64,000 nucleotides of DNA, from assembly GCA_016758965.1 (NCBI GenBank), contig JAEPRB010000080.1, positions 64,501 through 128,500 on the forward strand, written 5' to 3'. Source of the stretch: Circinella minor. Its lineage: Eukaryota > Mucoromycota > Mucoromycetes > Mucorales > Lichtheimiaceae. Below, one piece after another: positions 1 to 11,720 of this stretch; the stretch's first letter is position 1, and the number at the start of each line of letters is the position of its first letter. A program made the position numbers and the translations under genes. A model generated the notes under the pieces. It did not search any database. It worked only from the letters and a program-made list of their open reading frames with translations, and had not been told where the DNA came from.

Positions 1-2561
1 AGCTCGCGATGCTCCTGTTCAGGTGCACCGAATTTGGGGGGATTGACAAAAACGTTTTGGGCTCGATCACTCGATTTTTTCTTGCATAAACAATTATGTA
101 TTACAAAAAACTACTAGAGTAATACAAGTGGCACTATTACAGTATTTTGATGGACACAGAAAAATGAGTTTCGAAAAGAGTTATATGTTTCTCAGTAGCT
201 CCAAGAAAAAAGGGATTGTGGCTCAGTGTAAGTTAGCGTCGTTTTTTCTTTTTTTTTTTTTTTTTTTTGTATACATATAGAAAAAGGTAAAAAAAAATGT
301 ATATTTTATTTCAAATAATTCGTTCGTGCTTGAGCGATAATAAGAAATAATAACAGCAGGAACGGCCGATTATCGACAAAAATGTTTAAATTGATTTTCG
401 CCGCTTACATATATGAAACGTGTAGGTATGATGAGTTATTAGGGCATTTTAATGAACTAAAGTAAAATTTATTATTTGCGTCTTAACAACGCAAAAGACA
501 AATATTAATAGTTTTTTAGTATGTAAATCACTAAAACAGAAGGTAATATAATAATAATATGTATATCATTATTAGATTGCCTCCAAAAATGCATTTATTG
601 ACCCCCCTTCGTAATGATTTTTTTTGCATGCTATTAGATTTTATCCAATTTTGTCAGTCAATGTTCAATATAAAGATTGCAAGGGGAAATCGGTGTTCTA
701 TTGTTACAACATTGGTGTAATATATAATGCTACCCGTTCCTTCCTTTTTTTAGGGGTCGCTAGGGCGGATAAGAAAGGAGTGAAGGGAGTGGAAACTTCT
801 GCTCATGTGTCATCAATACAACACAAAAGCAACAAAAAAATAATAGCATTATTAAGTTTGTTTGTTTAAGCGAACATACTTTTACTCACTAGTCCATTCC
901 CCCCACACACAGTATTATAAAATATCGAAAAAGTTTTAAGTATTAGGCGCGGGATGCATGGAGCAGATGATTTATTTTCATCGTTCTCCCTCCCTTTCCC
1001 CCCTATCCCACCCCCATTTTCCTTGTCCGTATCACGGTTCACAGCAATAGTACCAACACCAACACCAAAACAAAGGATTATCAGAAGCTCCTTTTTTTAT
1101 ACTTTCTAAAGGGATAAAGTGTAACAAGTTTCCAAACTAATGGTAAGTGTTTCAAATGCATCATTAACGCGCTTCATCAATATTACCAATGCACGGTGGT
1201 AGTCTCGCGCTTCCGTCCCTTCTGCTCCTTGCCTGTACTTTGACCTGTATATATCCCTTAATATGACCTTAACATACTTAGTTGGTGATTGAAACTTCTA
1301 TATATGTTATGGAATGTGGATTATAATGCTTTGGTGGCTTTAGGGATGACGCAGTATAAATGTATTTGTTTTTTATGCATCAGCAGCGCATGTGCGCATT
1401 TTTATTATTATTCTTGTGGGGAATGATTTTAGCAAAGCCCTCGATTTTTGATGGACAACGATCATCCGTAATAATATACTAATTAATTTTTTCATAGATA
1501 TATATTGGTTTTAGAGCTATCGTTAATAACTTTTTCACATAAATAGTTATATTTTTTTTGAGTACTGTATATAGAAAAAGTTAGTGGATGTAGTTTTTCT
1601 CTATTGCGGTAATAAATTGTTTCAAAAATAATTAGAAGTTAATCTTATTTATTATTTCCGTGTTTGTTTCTAACATCATACGTGTCTAACAGTTCTGATA
1701 AATGCATTTTTTACCAAGATAAAATGTATCGATGTATAACCATCGAGAGAGAATGGTTTTACGTTGAATAATAGTGATTCAACAGGATGCTTTTTCCACG
1801 TCAAATAAAAGGAAGTAATAGACTTTGAGTGGGATTTTGTCACACGCCATCATGTGTAAAGATATCAGCAACATTGTGAGCTTAGTGAAAAAAATTAATT
1901 ACTCGTCTCCTTGTCGAGCATGGTGTTCAATAGTTTATCAGTAATAACCGACCCACATTACTCTTGGTCAACCATGTGAGAATAACAATATCGCAGTGAT
2001 AAAGAGTATCCACCCACTAGCACGCAAACACCTGCATATATGTTCTCAGTTCTTATTTAAAAATCTAGTGTTTGATGAAAACAAATCTTTGCAAACATGT
2101 GCATAAAATATATGTCACATTATTATTTTAAATGATAACGATACAACCAAATCATTCAACAAGTGCTGTCATAGTATTCCTTCGAAGAACCAGTCATGCA
2201 TTTGTGTATGCCTTTGACATATCATGCTACTTTTAAGATCCAAGTACCATACTACGTATTTACAGATTATATTTTACTTATTAATTACTCAACTTCTGTA
2301 TAATGCAATAAGGGTACTGACAAAAGGAAAAATATTGCTAAAAACGTTTTTTGTACGATGTATGAACAATGGAAATTACTTTTAACATCATAGTTTGATC
2401 TGAGGAGGAAAAAGCACATTTTTTCAATACCATCGCATCAAAACCTCTTGTTTATTATCAGAGCTCAAATATAGCAACAACACCCAAACAAAAATATGTA
2501 CCAGGATATTGTAAATAGATTACTAATAAAACAATGTTTTTTTTTTGATATCGTGACAATA
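1..2561. other. AT-rich intergenic region without a supported gene
   Basis: No open frame with recognisable coding character was found on either strand. The longest frame (624-869, plus, 81 codons) is low-complexity and has no family resemblance. A T-tract lies at 241-268, and an isolated ATG followed directly by a good donor (ATG then GTAAGTG at 1139-1148) sits downstream of AT-rich promoter-like sequence, but no second exon could be connected to it. The first 70 bases could be flank of a gene left of the window; nothing more can be said. Confidence 0.5.
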
Positions 2562-5215
2562 CTATATGGATATATTTTTTTGTAACGTCGCTGAGATAGT
2601 AGCTATCACTGCGAACCCACTCATTGCCAAGAATGCCTTTTCCAATGATTTGCTTAGCACGTCGCGCACAATTTCTTGTATTTCTGGTTCAAGTGTATGA
2701 ACATTCATTATAGATGTTCTAATAAAATGTATCAACTGATAAACATTATTAATACATATGTATTAGTTTTATATATTCGTTTTTGCGATTTTTTTCTCTT
2801 TATCAATGAAATTACTATATGTAAAATACCTCTTGAGCTTTTGGACCATCTATTCGACCTAGTAGAAGCGACTTCAAATTACTTTGCACAATAGCTGATG
2901 AAATTGCCGGACCCATAAGATTTCCCATGAAGCGACACATTGTCAAAACCACCATTGCACATGATATTTCTTTTTAAGAAAAAAAATGTTCATTTGCAAA
3001 AATAATACCGTAATTGTATGTTACAACAGTTACTCAAACACGATACTTTCTTGCTTAAACGAATTCCTACATTAAATTTATAGTATATTGTATTTTACCT
3101 TCTTGCGGTATATCTGTTCCCACTGCGATTACGCTTCCAACAATAGCTGATCCAGCGAAAAAGCCTTCCGACCCAATGGATATTATTCCGACCGTAAATG
3201 GTACTGAAAGAATCATCCACTGACTGATCCAATACAATGCTACAGCGTAAAACCCAGATGATACGATTGAATAATTACGGAAGCGGTTAGTATAACGAAT
3301 ATACTGTCCTGCAACTGAACACCCTAAAGGAATGGGAAATGCTTCGGCCATTGACCAAAATCCAGCTTTTGATGTTGTAAACTTCAAAATACCCTAACGA
3401 AAGTATCATAAAAAAAATGAAAGCGATAATGAATATTTACGCACGACTAACAAGTTTACTGATTTCAATGTTTGAAAGCTTCACCTACCATAAAGAACTG
3501 TGGCACCAAACATATAGTGGCGCTACTTGCTATACAAACAAAAAGCATACAAGCAGATGCGCCACATACATTTTTGTTTGCAGCAATTGTAGGTGAAATG
3601 ATGGGATTTTTCGCCCAACAGACTTGATGGAATCCGAACAACAGGAATGTGATAATTGAAAATGCTATCAATGAAACAATAAGAAAGCTGTTCCAGTCAT
3701 GTGTATTGCCTCCAAGTAGTAATCCAGTTGCAAGTGCTACATTGGCAAATGCTACTAGGGCTGCACCAGTAAAATCGACTGAGCAGAGCTTTTCACCTAA
3801 CTTGTCAGCAGTTAACGGAGCATTATAGTTATCCAGGTGGAAAATAAAAATGTAAAGTATCCATATAAAGGGTAGGATATTGATCTTAAAACAGTACCTG
3901 GAATATTTGTTTTGAAAAGATAAACGAGCGTTATATTTATTAACAGAAAAAATTGCGATGATAATCTATCAGAAACTGAAGACCTTTCATACCTCCAACC
4001 GATTGTATCTGTAATGAGACCGCCAATTGAAGACCCAAGCGCTACTCCAAGCTTTTGTGTTATAAGAAATTATACTATAATTAGCGTTCAGAACACTCTT
4101 AAAAAATGCAAATTTCTTAATAATATCCACCTACTGTTTGTATTGCTCCAACATAAGACTGGTACTGACTACGTTGGTGTAGTGGGACAAGATCGTGGAT
4201 GATGATATTCGCCATCAAAGTAAGGCCGCCACCTCCAAGCCCAGCAATAGTTCTTGCAAGGATTAACTGATTGAATGATTGCGCAGTACCACACCCAATA
4301 GAGCCGATCAAAAACAACGAATTAATTAAAATCATTACAATTTTACGTCCAAATATATCTGACAATTTTCCAACTATCGTTTTGTACAAAGTCAGTCTGA
4401 TGATAGTTCTATTTATCTTGTTGGCCATTGGTTATTGTGATTAAAGAGCAACAATATATTATTTACTTACCTAATGGCATGGTGACCAGCGTTGCTAAAG
4501 TGTATGCACTATGAATCCATGTAGAGAGATTGGCGCTACATAATGGTATATGTGAGGAGATTATTAATATCTAAAAAACAAAATCCTTGACAAAAATATT
4601 ACTCCGTTGGCATTCAATAATAAAATGTTGTAATATGATACTTTTCAAACTCGGTTCCAATCTGGCTCATAACAATCGAAACAATAGACGCATCAATACA
4701 TGTGAGACATACACCTATATAAGTACTAGACAATTTTTAAAATTTGATTGTTTGATGAAACATACATAGAGGAGACACTTTGAACATGTCAAAATATTTG
4801 TTTTGTACACTAACCAAATTATAATTGTGTTTAAACTCGCCTTACCACCCAAGACATATTGAGTACGTAAACCTTCAGAAACTGTAGTCTTTATTGAATT
4901 TTTACCGTCACCAACGTTGCCACCCCCGTCGCTATTAGCAGTTGACTTATTACGAAAATATTGATAGTCCGGTATTTTTATTATACTGTCATATGAACGA
5001 ACCGTTGAATAACTATTGTTGCGTAGCAAAGCTTTTCCCATAGTGGTCCCATTACTATCCTTAGCTTCTGTTGTCGGCAAACTGTTGGCGCGTGATACAG
5101 TGACCTCGGCTACTTGATTATTATCATCACAATGAAATATTGGAAGATCTCGTTGATTGATTGATACAGCATCATCACTGTTCGATTGTAAATTTTCATT
5201 GTTATTAAAGTGCAT
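2562..5215 (-). CDS. MFS drug/amino-acid antiporter, DHA2 family
   Basis: Multi-exon gene for a 12-14 helix major facilitator transporter, expected in the plasma or vacuolar membrane. The start ATG (5215-5213) opens a hydrophilic N-terminal tail rich in Ser/Asn of about 120 residues. Then come helix 1 (CIDASIVSIVMSQIGTEF, exon from 4714), the helix 2-3 signature GKLSDIFGRK (near 4380-4350) and the motif-C-like run ARTIAGLGGGGLT (near 4270-4220). Later exons give ALGSSIGGLITDTIGW (near 4050-3990), LDNYNAPLTADKLGEKL (near 3840-3790), the C-terminal helices and a tail ending at TAG 2564-2562. The loop 2-3 signature and the GxGGGG motif fit DHA2 proteins (Vba/Azr1/Sge1 relatives). All junctions examined could be joined in frame, including an acceptor at about 4374 that restores PLVGKLSD, so it is probably functional. 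Substrate cannot be predicted. Confidence 0.8.
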
Positions 5216-8200
5216 AAGATAATTAAATTGATAGAAAAACTTATGCAATAAGAAAAAGCAACAAAGAAAAGGGACAGAATTCTCTGTTGATGTTACCACA
5301 ACAATTTTTTACTAGAACTATACTATTTTTTTATGAAACATGTTCGTTAACCCGTATACAATAAAATAAATAATGACTGCTCATGTTCATAGTATTTATC
5401 GAACAAATATAAAAGTTCGCTTCGAATATAATTTCGTGCTTCTATTATAGTTGGACATACACTTTTATCATACAATAATAATAATGATAGAAAAATGCTC
5501 TCCATTATTGAGTACTATCAACAAAGTAACACTTACAGCTCTTAAGTTATTTCATCTATACTCAACTATCCAAAATATTCATGCTATTCTTTTCGGTGGT
5601 TGTAACCTTTTCTTTAAATTTAATAAATCGCTTTACGGCGTAATATTTGTTTGTTATTCTGTAATATTTGTTATTTAGGAATCCGCCATAACAAATAAAC
5701 CAATTAGTTGGTTTATATTCACTTTTTCGCGGGACTCACTCGATGGATGTAAACCATCGTTATGAAGAACTTTTTTTGGTGAATTGATTCTGCATTACCT
5801 CAGATGACTGCTTTTTTTCTGTGATATTTGGATATATTGTACCATGATCTGGTAATTACAAAATAATAACCTCTATTCTTGTATGCAAGCCGCCACGTAA
5901 TATATTTCCAACAATAGTGAGTTTTTGAACGTTCCCTACAAATCTCTTCAGAATTTTGCACTGCATAAAAATATATCTGCTATCTTGGTACACAAAAATC
6001 TAAAGTCAATATAGTATGGATTTCTTAGAGAGACGTCTTCAAAAAGAGTCAATGAAATCTGAAAAATAAATTCTTGAGGTGTGAAATCTCGTGATCTAAA
6101 ATTGGTATATGTACTACACAAAACCCGACTACACGGATCAGTGTGCTTTTATCAATCTTAACACCATCTCTGTCTGTATATTTATTATATTAATTAGTTA
6201 TTACTTTATCTTTTTGTATTTCATTATTATATTTGATGAAATAAATGTTTTAAAGAAGTAAAATAAAAACAATGAATAGATTGTAATGCAAGGTACATTG
6301 TTATGGGGATTAAGTTTCTGCTCCCCAACAATCATTGTTCAGCGAAATAACATTTTATAAACTTTTCACGACAACTTTGTCGTCAAAAACGTACATGTGT
6401 CGACTATTCACAATGACTGATACCATTTAAGTTAATACCACGTTATCAAGGAATGAACTGAACCGTGACAACAGAACATAGTATCGGTAGTTGCATATGA
6501 TTTAGTCTACCTAGGGCCGAATATTAGACATTGAAGGCTGTTTTTCATACAAACATCACGAAAGGCCACACAACACATTCATATTATGTGGTAATTACTA
6601 TCAACAAGATTATCAATAGTATTAGTAATAGCAAACGCATGACATAATATGGCTTTGAACAAGAACCGGCCATATGATTGGCTCTTAAACGTTTATAAGA
6701 TACATTTAACTTTTAATGGAGATGGCATCAAGATTACGACAACCATTGTCGGAAGCATGCATTTCATGAAAAATCTGCCATTTTTGAGTTCATTCTTTTT
6801 TTACGTTATCATGATGAATGTTTTAAGTGTTCTAAGGTTCGGTCCGTAACTTTATATATTGTGTTCATATATCTATGCTCCTTCTTTTCTCATCTCCGCT
6901 GCCGTTCTTACGTATCAGTTTTACTGTTGGTGAGACGGCCATGCAAAGACGATCACCGCGGCAAGCTATATGGTGTCACAAAAGGGCTTTGGCTTTTTTC
7001 CAGTGATAAGCGCGATAATAGAAATAGAACTGCCCAATTTTAATTTATTGGTGTTACAAACGAAGCAGATTCCCGTCTCTTTCGCGTGTGTAAAAAAAAA
7101 AGGAAAAAGGGTGAGTGTCCAAGCTTTGGGATATTAATTGATCAATGATCGTGTGTTTATGGTTGCACAGGTTTGTAGCTGTTTGTTCTCAGAGAAATAA
7201 ATTTAGTGTTGTAAAAAAACGAAAACCACCAGAAAGGTAATCGGCAGAAAAAAGAAGTTGTATAAAACAATGTTACGGCATTTGTTTTCCGATGCTTTTT
7301 TAATTCTCTATTAACCCCATCTTCATGTGTGTCGTTTGAACACGATTCAACAACAAAGGTTGTAATGGATATCTGGATTCACTATATGCAACACATGACA
7401 TATGACGGTAGTTGTATATTCGACCTTACCAGAATAATATCCAATAAACTACAGCCTTATAACCAGCTCTTCTGAAATCAAATGTATATCCTAACAAAAA
7501 AAATCAAAATTACTGACAGTGATGCATTGTTATCTGTACCATTTTTTGTTATTAGATGCAGTTGTCTGAAATAGAACCTTGTTTTTCAAAAAAAGTTGCG
7601 AATAAATAAATCGAAAACGCTTGTCATTATTTTGCTAAGAGAAAAATAATTGCTATATGTGAATCATCAACAAATTAAAAAGGGCACGCTCCGGGGTGTC
7701 CTGGTATGTTTATATTACTATTAAAAAAAGAAATTTGAAACCAAAAGGAACAGTTTTCCGGAGACATAGTAATATATGCGACTTGTTAGCCAAATACTAT
7801 AATAGCTGATGAGGGGAAAAATACTCGAACAAGAGACATATCCGAACGATTAGCATACAGCCTCAGAAAAGATTTATCGTTGGCAATAAATTCTAATTCG
7901 TTATATTAAACTATTAATGTCTTAGCGTAATACTCATTCTCCCACATCTTCGAAAACTCATTTTATCCCCCTTTGCCTACCCATATATCAGTAGGGGTGA
8001 GCGGTCAGACTTTGCAGTATTAACATATTTTTCCATTTGTACTAATATGTTCTGGTACTGTAATAATAAAACAATGTATGTTCGTCTTACATATAAAGTT
8101 TAACCTGTTTATTATAGTAAATTGAAAAAAAAAGGCGATCCTCATCCCCGTCTAGTTGATTGACTTTTACAGTGACATCTTGACACAATGCGCTAAATTC

Positions 8201-10245
8201 TTGTGAAACTTTTTTTTCGATCGCCCCTGAAAAGGCAATCAGTGCCAGAACAATATACAGAACCTTAATACATCCGAGGGGCGGGTGGGGGGGAGCAAGT
8301 ATCTTGGCCTCGTGACTATACACATGCATTACAATTTCGAGAAGAGACTCCTAGTGACACAGAACAAAATATTGTTCAATGATACCCCTGGCCAAACCAA
8401 TATATAGGCGGCTGTTTTTTTTGGGGGGAAGGGTTAAAAGTAGTGTTATCTCACACACACACACACACATATACACATATACACACACATATATACACAC
8501 ATACACATACACTCACATATACATGTACACAAATACAAATATACATTTAGATGTTAAGATTTCAATAGATGCTTAAAAAAGTTAGTTACCTCAAGCTAAT
8601 GTGTATTTTATGCTGAGCAAAACTAACCCACATAAAAAAGTTTAAAGCTTATAAGTTATGGGTTACAGGTGACCAAGGCTTTAATTATGTAAATGATGCT
8701 CACCACATCGTCATAAACAAGCCGATAATAATAAGAATTTTTATATCGAATAACGGACTGGGGCTGATCGATCCTTCATTTAAATGTCTGTGATGTGTGA
8801 TTTATATTACAACTGACCCAAAGCTTCGTTACAATCATTACAAATTATAAAATCATAAAATTATATAAAAAGTGCAATGCAAAATGATCCGTGCGTATTT
8901 CTTTGCCTTTGCTGTAATGTTATAGTCTTTTTTTTACAGGGCTATTTTCCACGAAAGCTACATTGCACAAAAGTTAGTATTTCCAGTTTCGAAAAACACA
9001 TTATCAAAATTGCCCTCCTCTCCTCCTTCTTTTTTGTTCTTCTCCCCTCTAGGTTATATTACCAATCTTCAAATTAATGGCGATAATTTATTGAATACAT
9101 TGACAACACTACACGGAGAGAAAAAGTGATTTATTGTGTTAGCATATTTATTAAGGAGAGTTGTATGCGCTTAAGGATTGTGAAGTTCTCGTTAACAATT
9201 TTAATTTGCAAATATCGAAAAATCCATATATATGCAGCAATCGCATGTTGTTTGGAACTGCTGATCGCTTCCCCCTTTTAGATAGAACTATCGAAGCCAA
9301 ATTCGTCAACCACATAGTATACTCACAAATCTTGATTTGCGTCTTACCCCCCACTTTCCCTCTCTATCAAACATGCATTTGCGAATGCTGTACAATAAGG
9401 AAGTTTGAGAGGGGTGCTGGCTTGCGCAACGTTACATAAATGATCACAAATTCTTTGTTTACGAACAAAATGTGCTGGATGCATTAATACACGATGGTAA
9501 TACCAGTTACATAACAGTGGCATGGGCCCCGATGAACAGGTAACCCGGAAATCTTATTAATAGGGTAACACTTTATATATACATACAAAAGAAGTTAGAT
9601 GTTAGAATATAATATCCATGCTGAAAAAGGTAGAACAATATGCAATAAGACAACTTTTTTTTCGCTCCCTTAGCACATTATGCTATTAGTTAGAGATGCG
9701 TATTTTTTATTTTACTTTTTTTTGTACATGCGTCCGTGTCTCTTAAATTTCACCTATTACTTTTGGAAAAGCATATGGAAAAATAGGCCTCCTTATAAAC
9801 CTTTTCTGATTTCCTTCCAGGTACAGAAATAAAAATTTATCAGTAGCATGCCTATAATAGTTTTTTTTTCTCTTATTACTAACAGTCGAAAGAAAAATAA
9901 AGATGAGCGGATAAGTATACCTGCAACTAAAATCATTATAGGGCGTGTTATGAGGTAGCTTTTATTGTTGTTGTATTACGTATCAAACAACTTCTTCAAC
10001 TTTCATTTATACACAAATGTTTTATAATGTAGAAAAGGGATTGGTCCTTAGAAAGGCTTTTTGTTATTACATACATATGTATTAAGCTATTCTTGTCGGG
10101 TTTTTGCCCCTGACCCGTAAAACGTTCACTACTTAAAGCATGCAAGTTGAAACTATCCGTGCTTAATTCTTTCTTCTTTACTTTCCTTTCATTTTATTTT
10201 ATTTATTTATTATATGCCTTTAGGCTCTCAGCAGTAATAGACCCT
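5216..10245. other. Long AT-rich intergenic region
   Basis: About 5 kb with no convincing gene. Short frames (5451-5678, 6649-6849, 6861-7043, 8877-9077, 9161-9439) have low-complexity or random-looking translations. The minus frame at 8087-8329 contains a hydrophobic segment followed by a charged stretch and is discussed separately. A perfect 9-bp hairpin with a 4-nt loop lies at 5695-5716. Coding exons of the C2H2 gene may begin in the last few hundred bases, but no 5' exon could be identified. Confidence 0.5.
8451..8540. repeat. (CA)n/(TA)n microsatellite
   Basis: A run of CA dinucleotides (from 8452) grades into mixed CATA/TACA repeats over about 90 bp. It is a simple-sequence repeat in intergenic DNA. 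Confidence 0.9.
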
Positions 10246-11395
10246 ATGACCAAGAAACGTATTCTTCATTGCGAATTTTGCTTCAAAACATTTACACGTC
10301 CAAGTGCCTTGCGACCACATAGATATACCCACACCGGTGAAAAACCATTTGCTTGTCATGTGTAAGTTCTATATTTTATATATTGATGTTCTTAAGAAGG
10401 GCTATGTATAAGAAGAAAAAGAAAAAAAAAATTCTTAAAAAAACAAACTATTTTTTATTACAATGCTTACATGTCTACAATTATTTTATTACAGTCCAGG
10501 TTGTGGCAGGCGATTTACTGTTATAAGTAATCTTCGTAGACACTACAAAGTTCATGAGAGACGACAGTTTCAACCAGTCTTTGCTACCTATGGCGAACTT
10601 TCTGCTTTCCTTTTTGCGTATTTATCTCAACAACAGCAACAACAACAGCATCCACCCCATCCACAGCACCAAGTAGGTACTTATTCTTCTGGCATGCCAA
10701 CTGATAATACCACAGCTACTGCTCATCCATCCCAATCTTCTCATCCTCCTCATCCAACAGCGGGTGGCCCTTACGTTCCTTCTAGCAATGGTTATCCATT
10801 TTCTTCTATCAACAACGTACCAACATCAGCATGCTTTTCACCAGTATCATCTACAACAAGCTCCGCACCAAGTCTTGTAAATACACCTATACCCCCAAAT
10901 ATTCCACGCCGTGAAAGTTTACCTTATCATCATCAACATCAAGTCGTATGTACTTCTTCCTGTACAGCACCATTGCTTCCCGAATCACCTCCACCAGGAT
11001 TACTGGAAGATCAGCGTCAGCCACTACAACAACAACAAGTTGCAAGTGTTCCACTTACCGCTATAAGCAGTGTCAGTAGTATTGGCAGTACTTCTACAGC
11101 TAGTAACTCCCCCCCACTTCCCATTATACCCCCCACACTATCTAATCATAATTCAACAAATATGGACTCAACTTCATCGTCATCGGTCCCATTCCAACGA
11201 CAACAACAATATGCTTTATCTCACCATAATAATAACAAAGCCGCTAATACTATTTCTGAAAAACCTATGCTGGATAATGAAGAACTCATGTCATGGATAT
11301 TATCCCAACAACAACAACAAAAACAGCAAGATACTCCCCTTTATTATGATGATCCAAATACCACCATGTATCCAAATTTTTATTATTCGCAGTAG
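10246..11395 (+). CDS. C2H2 zinc-finger transcription factor, polyQ-rich (5' end uncertain)
   Basis: Two exons are clear: one ending at 10361 and one from 10495 to the TAG at 11393-11395. They join within a Val codon. The protein carries two adjacent C2H2 fingers: CEFCFKTF...HRYTH, the TGEKPF linker, then a second finger CHVPGCGRRF...HYKVH that spans the intron. The rest (about 280 residues) is low-complexity: Gln runs, Pro/His-rich and Ser/Thr-rich stretches, typical of activation or disordered regions of fungal regulators. The frame is open upstream of Met 10246 and an acceptor-like TTTAG lies at 10221-10223, so the true start may lie in an unseen upstream exon; 10246 is only the first ATG in the fingers' frame. 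DNA target unknown; nuclear localisation expected. Confidence 0.8.
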
Positions 11396-11720
11396 TAGCT
11401 AAAACCCCTCTTCTTTAATATCGTAGTTATGTTGTATGACAAAGAAAGAAAATAATAATAGTAATAATAATAATATTTTTATGATTTCTCCTGTTATACT
11501 CTGTTATTATAACTTGTTGTGTTTGGTTTTTAGGTTGTTAGTTCTAATTTCTAATAAAAAAAAATTCGAGAAGAAGACAAAGAAATTGGGGGAGGTGATT
11601 TGTTGCTAGAGTTGTTAACCATGTGAAAAATATATAGCTCTTTTCTCTTTTCTCTTTCTTTTTTTTTTTTTTTTTTTTTTTTTGTCATCCTAGAAATTTT
11701 AACTTATGGTACGAAGTAAT
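11396..11720. other. Convergent 3' intergenic gap
   Basis: A 325-bp spacer between the 3' ends of the zinc-finger gene (plus) and the FHS transporter (minus). It holds a TAA-rich stretch (11453-11475) and a long T tract (11659-11683). No ORF or RNA gene was seen. Confidence 0.6.

Noticed and set aside
624..869. 81-codon plus-strand frame
   Set aside because: The translation has no conserved blocks, no clear splice partners and an AT-driven composition.
4117..4428. Separate small MFS-like gene starting at 4428
   Set aside because: It is an internal exon of the DHA2 transporter; an acceptor near 4374 joins it in frame to the upstream exon.
5695..5716. Perfect 9-bp hairpin as a terminator or RNA element
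   Set aside because: It is AT-rich, isolated from any gene end, and such palindromes are expected by chance in this composition.
10463..11402. Alternative plus-strand start at 10463 and the overlapping frame 11070-11402 in the zinc-finger gene
   Set aside because: 10463 lies in the intron before the second zinc-finger half; the overlapping frame is a shadow of low-complexity codons.
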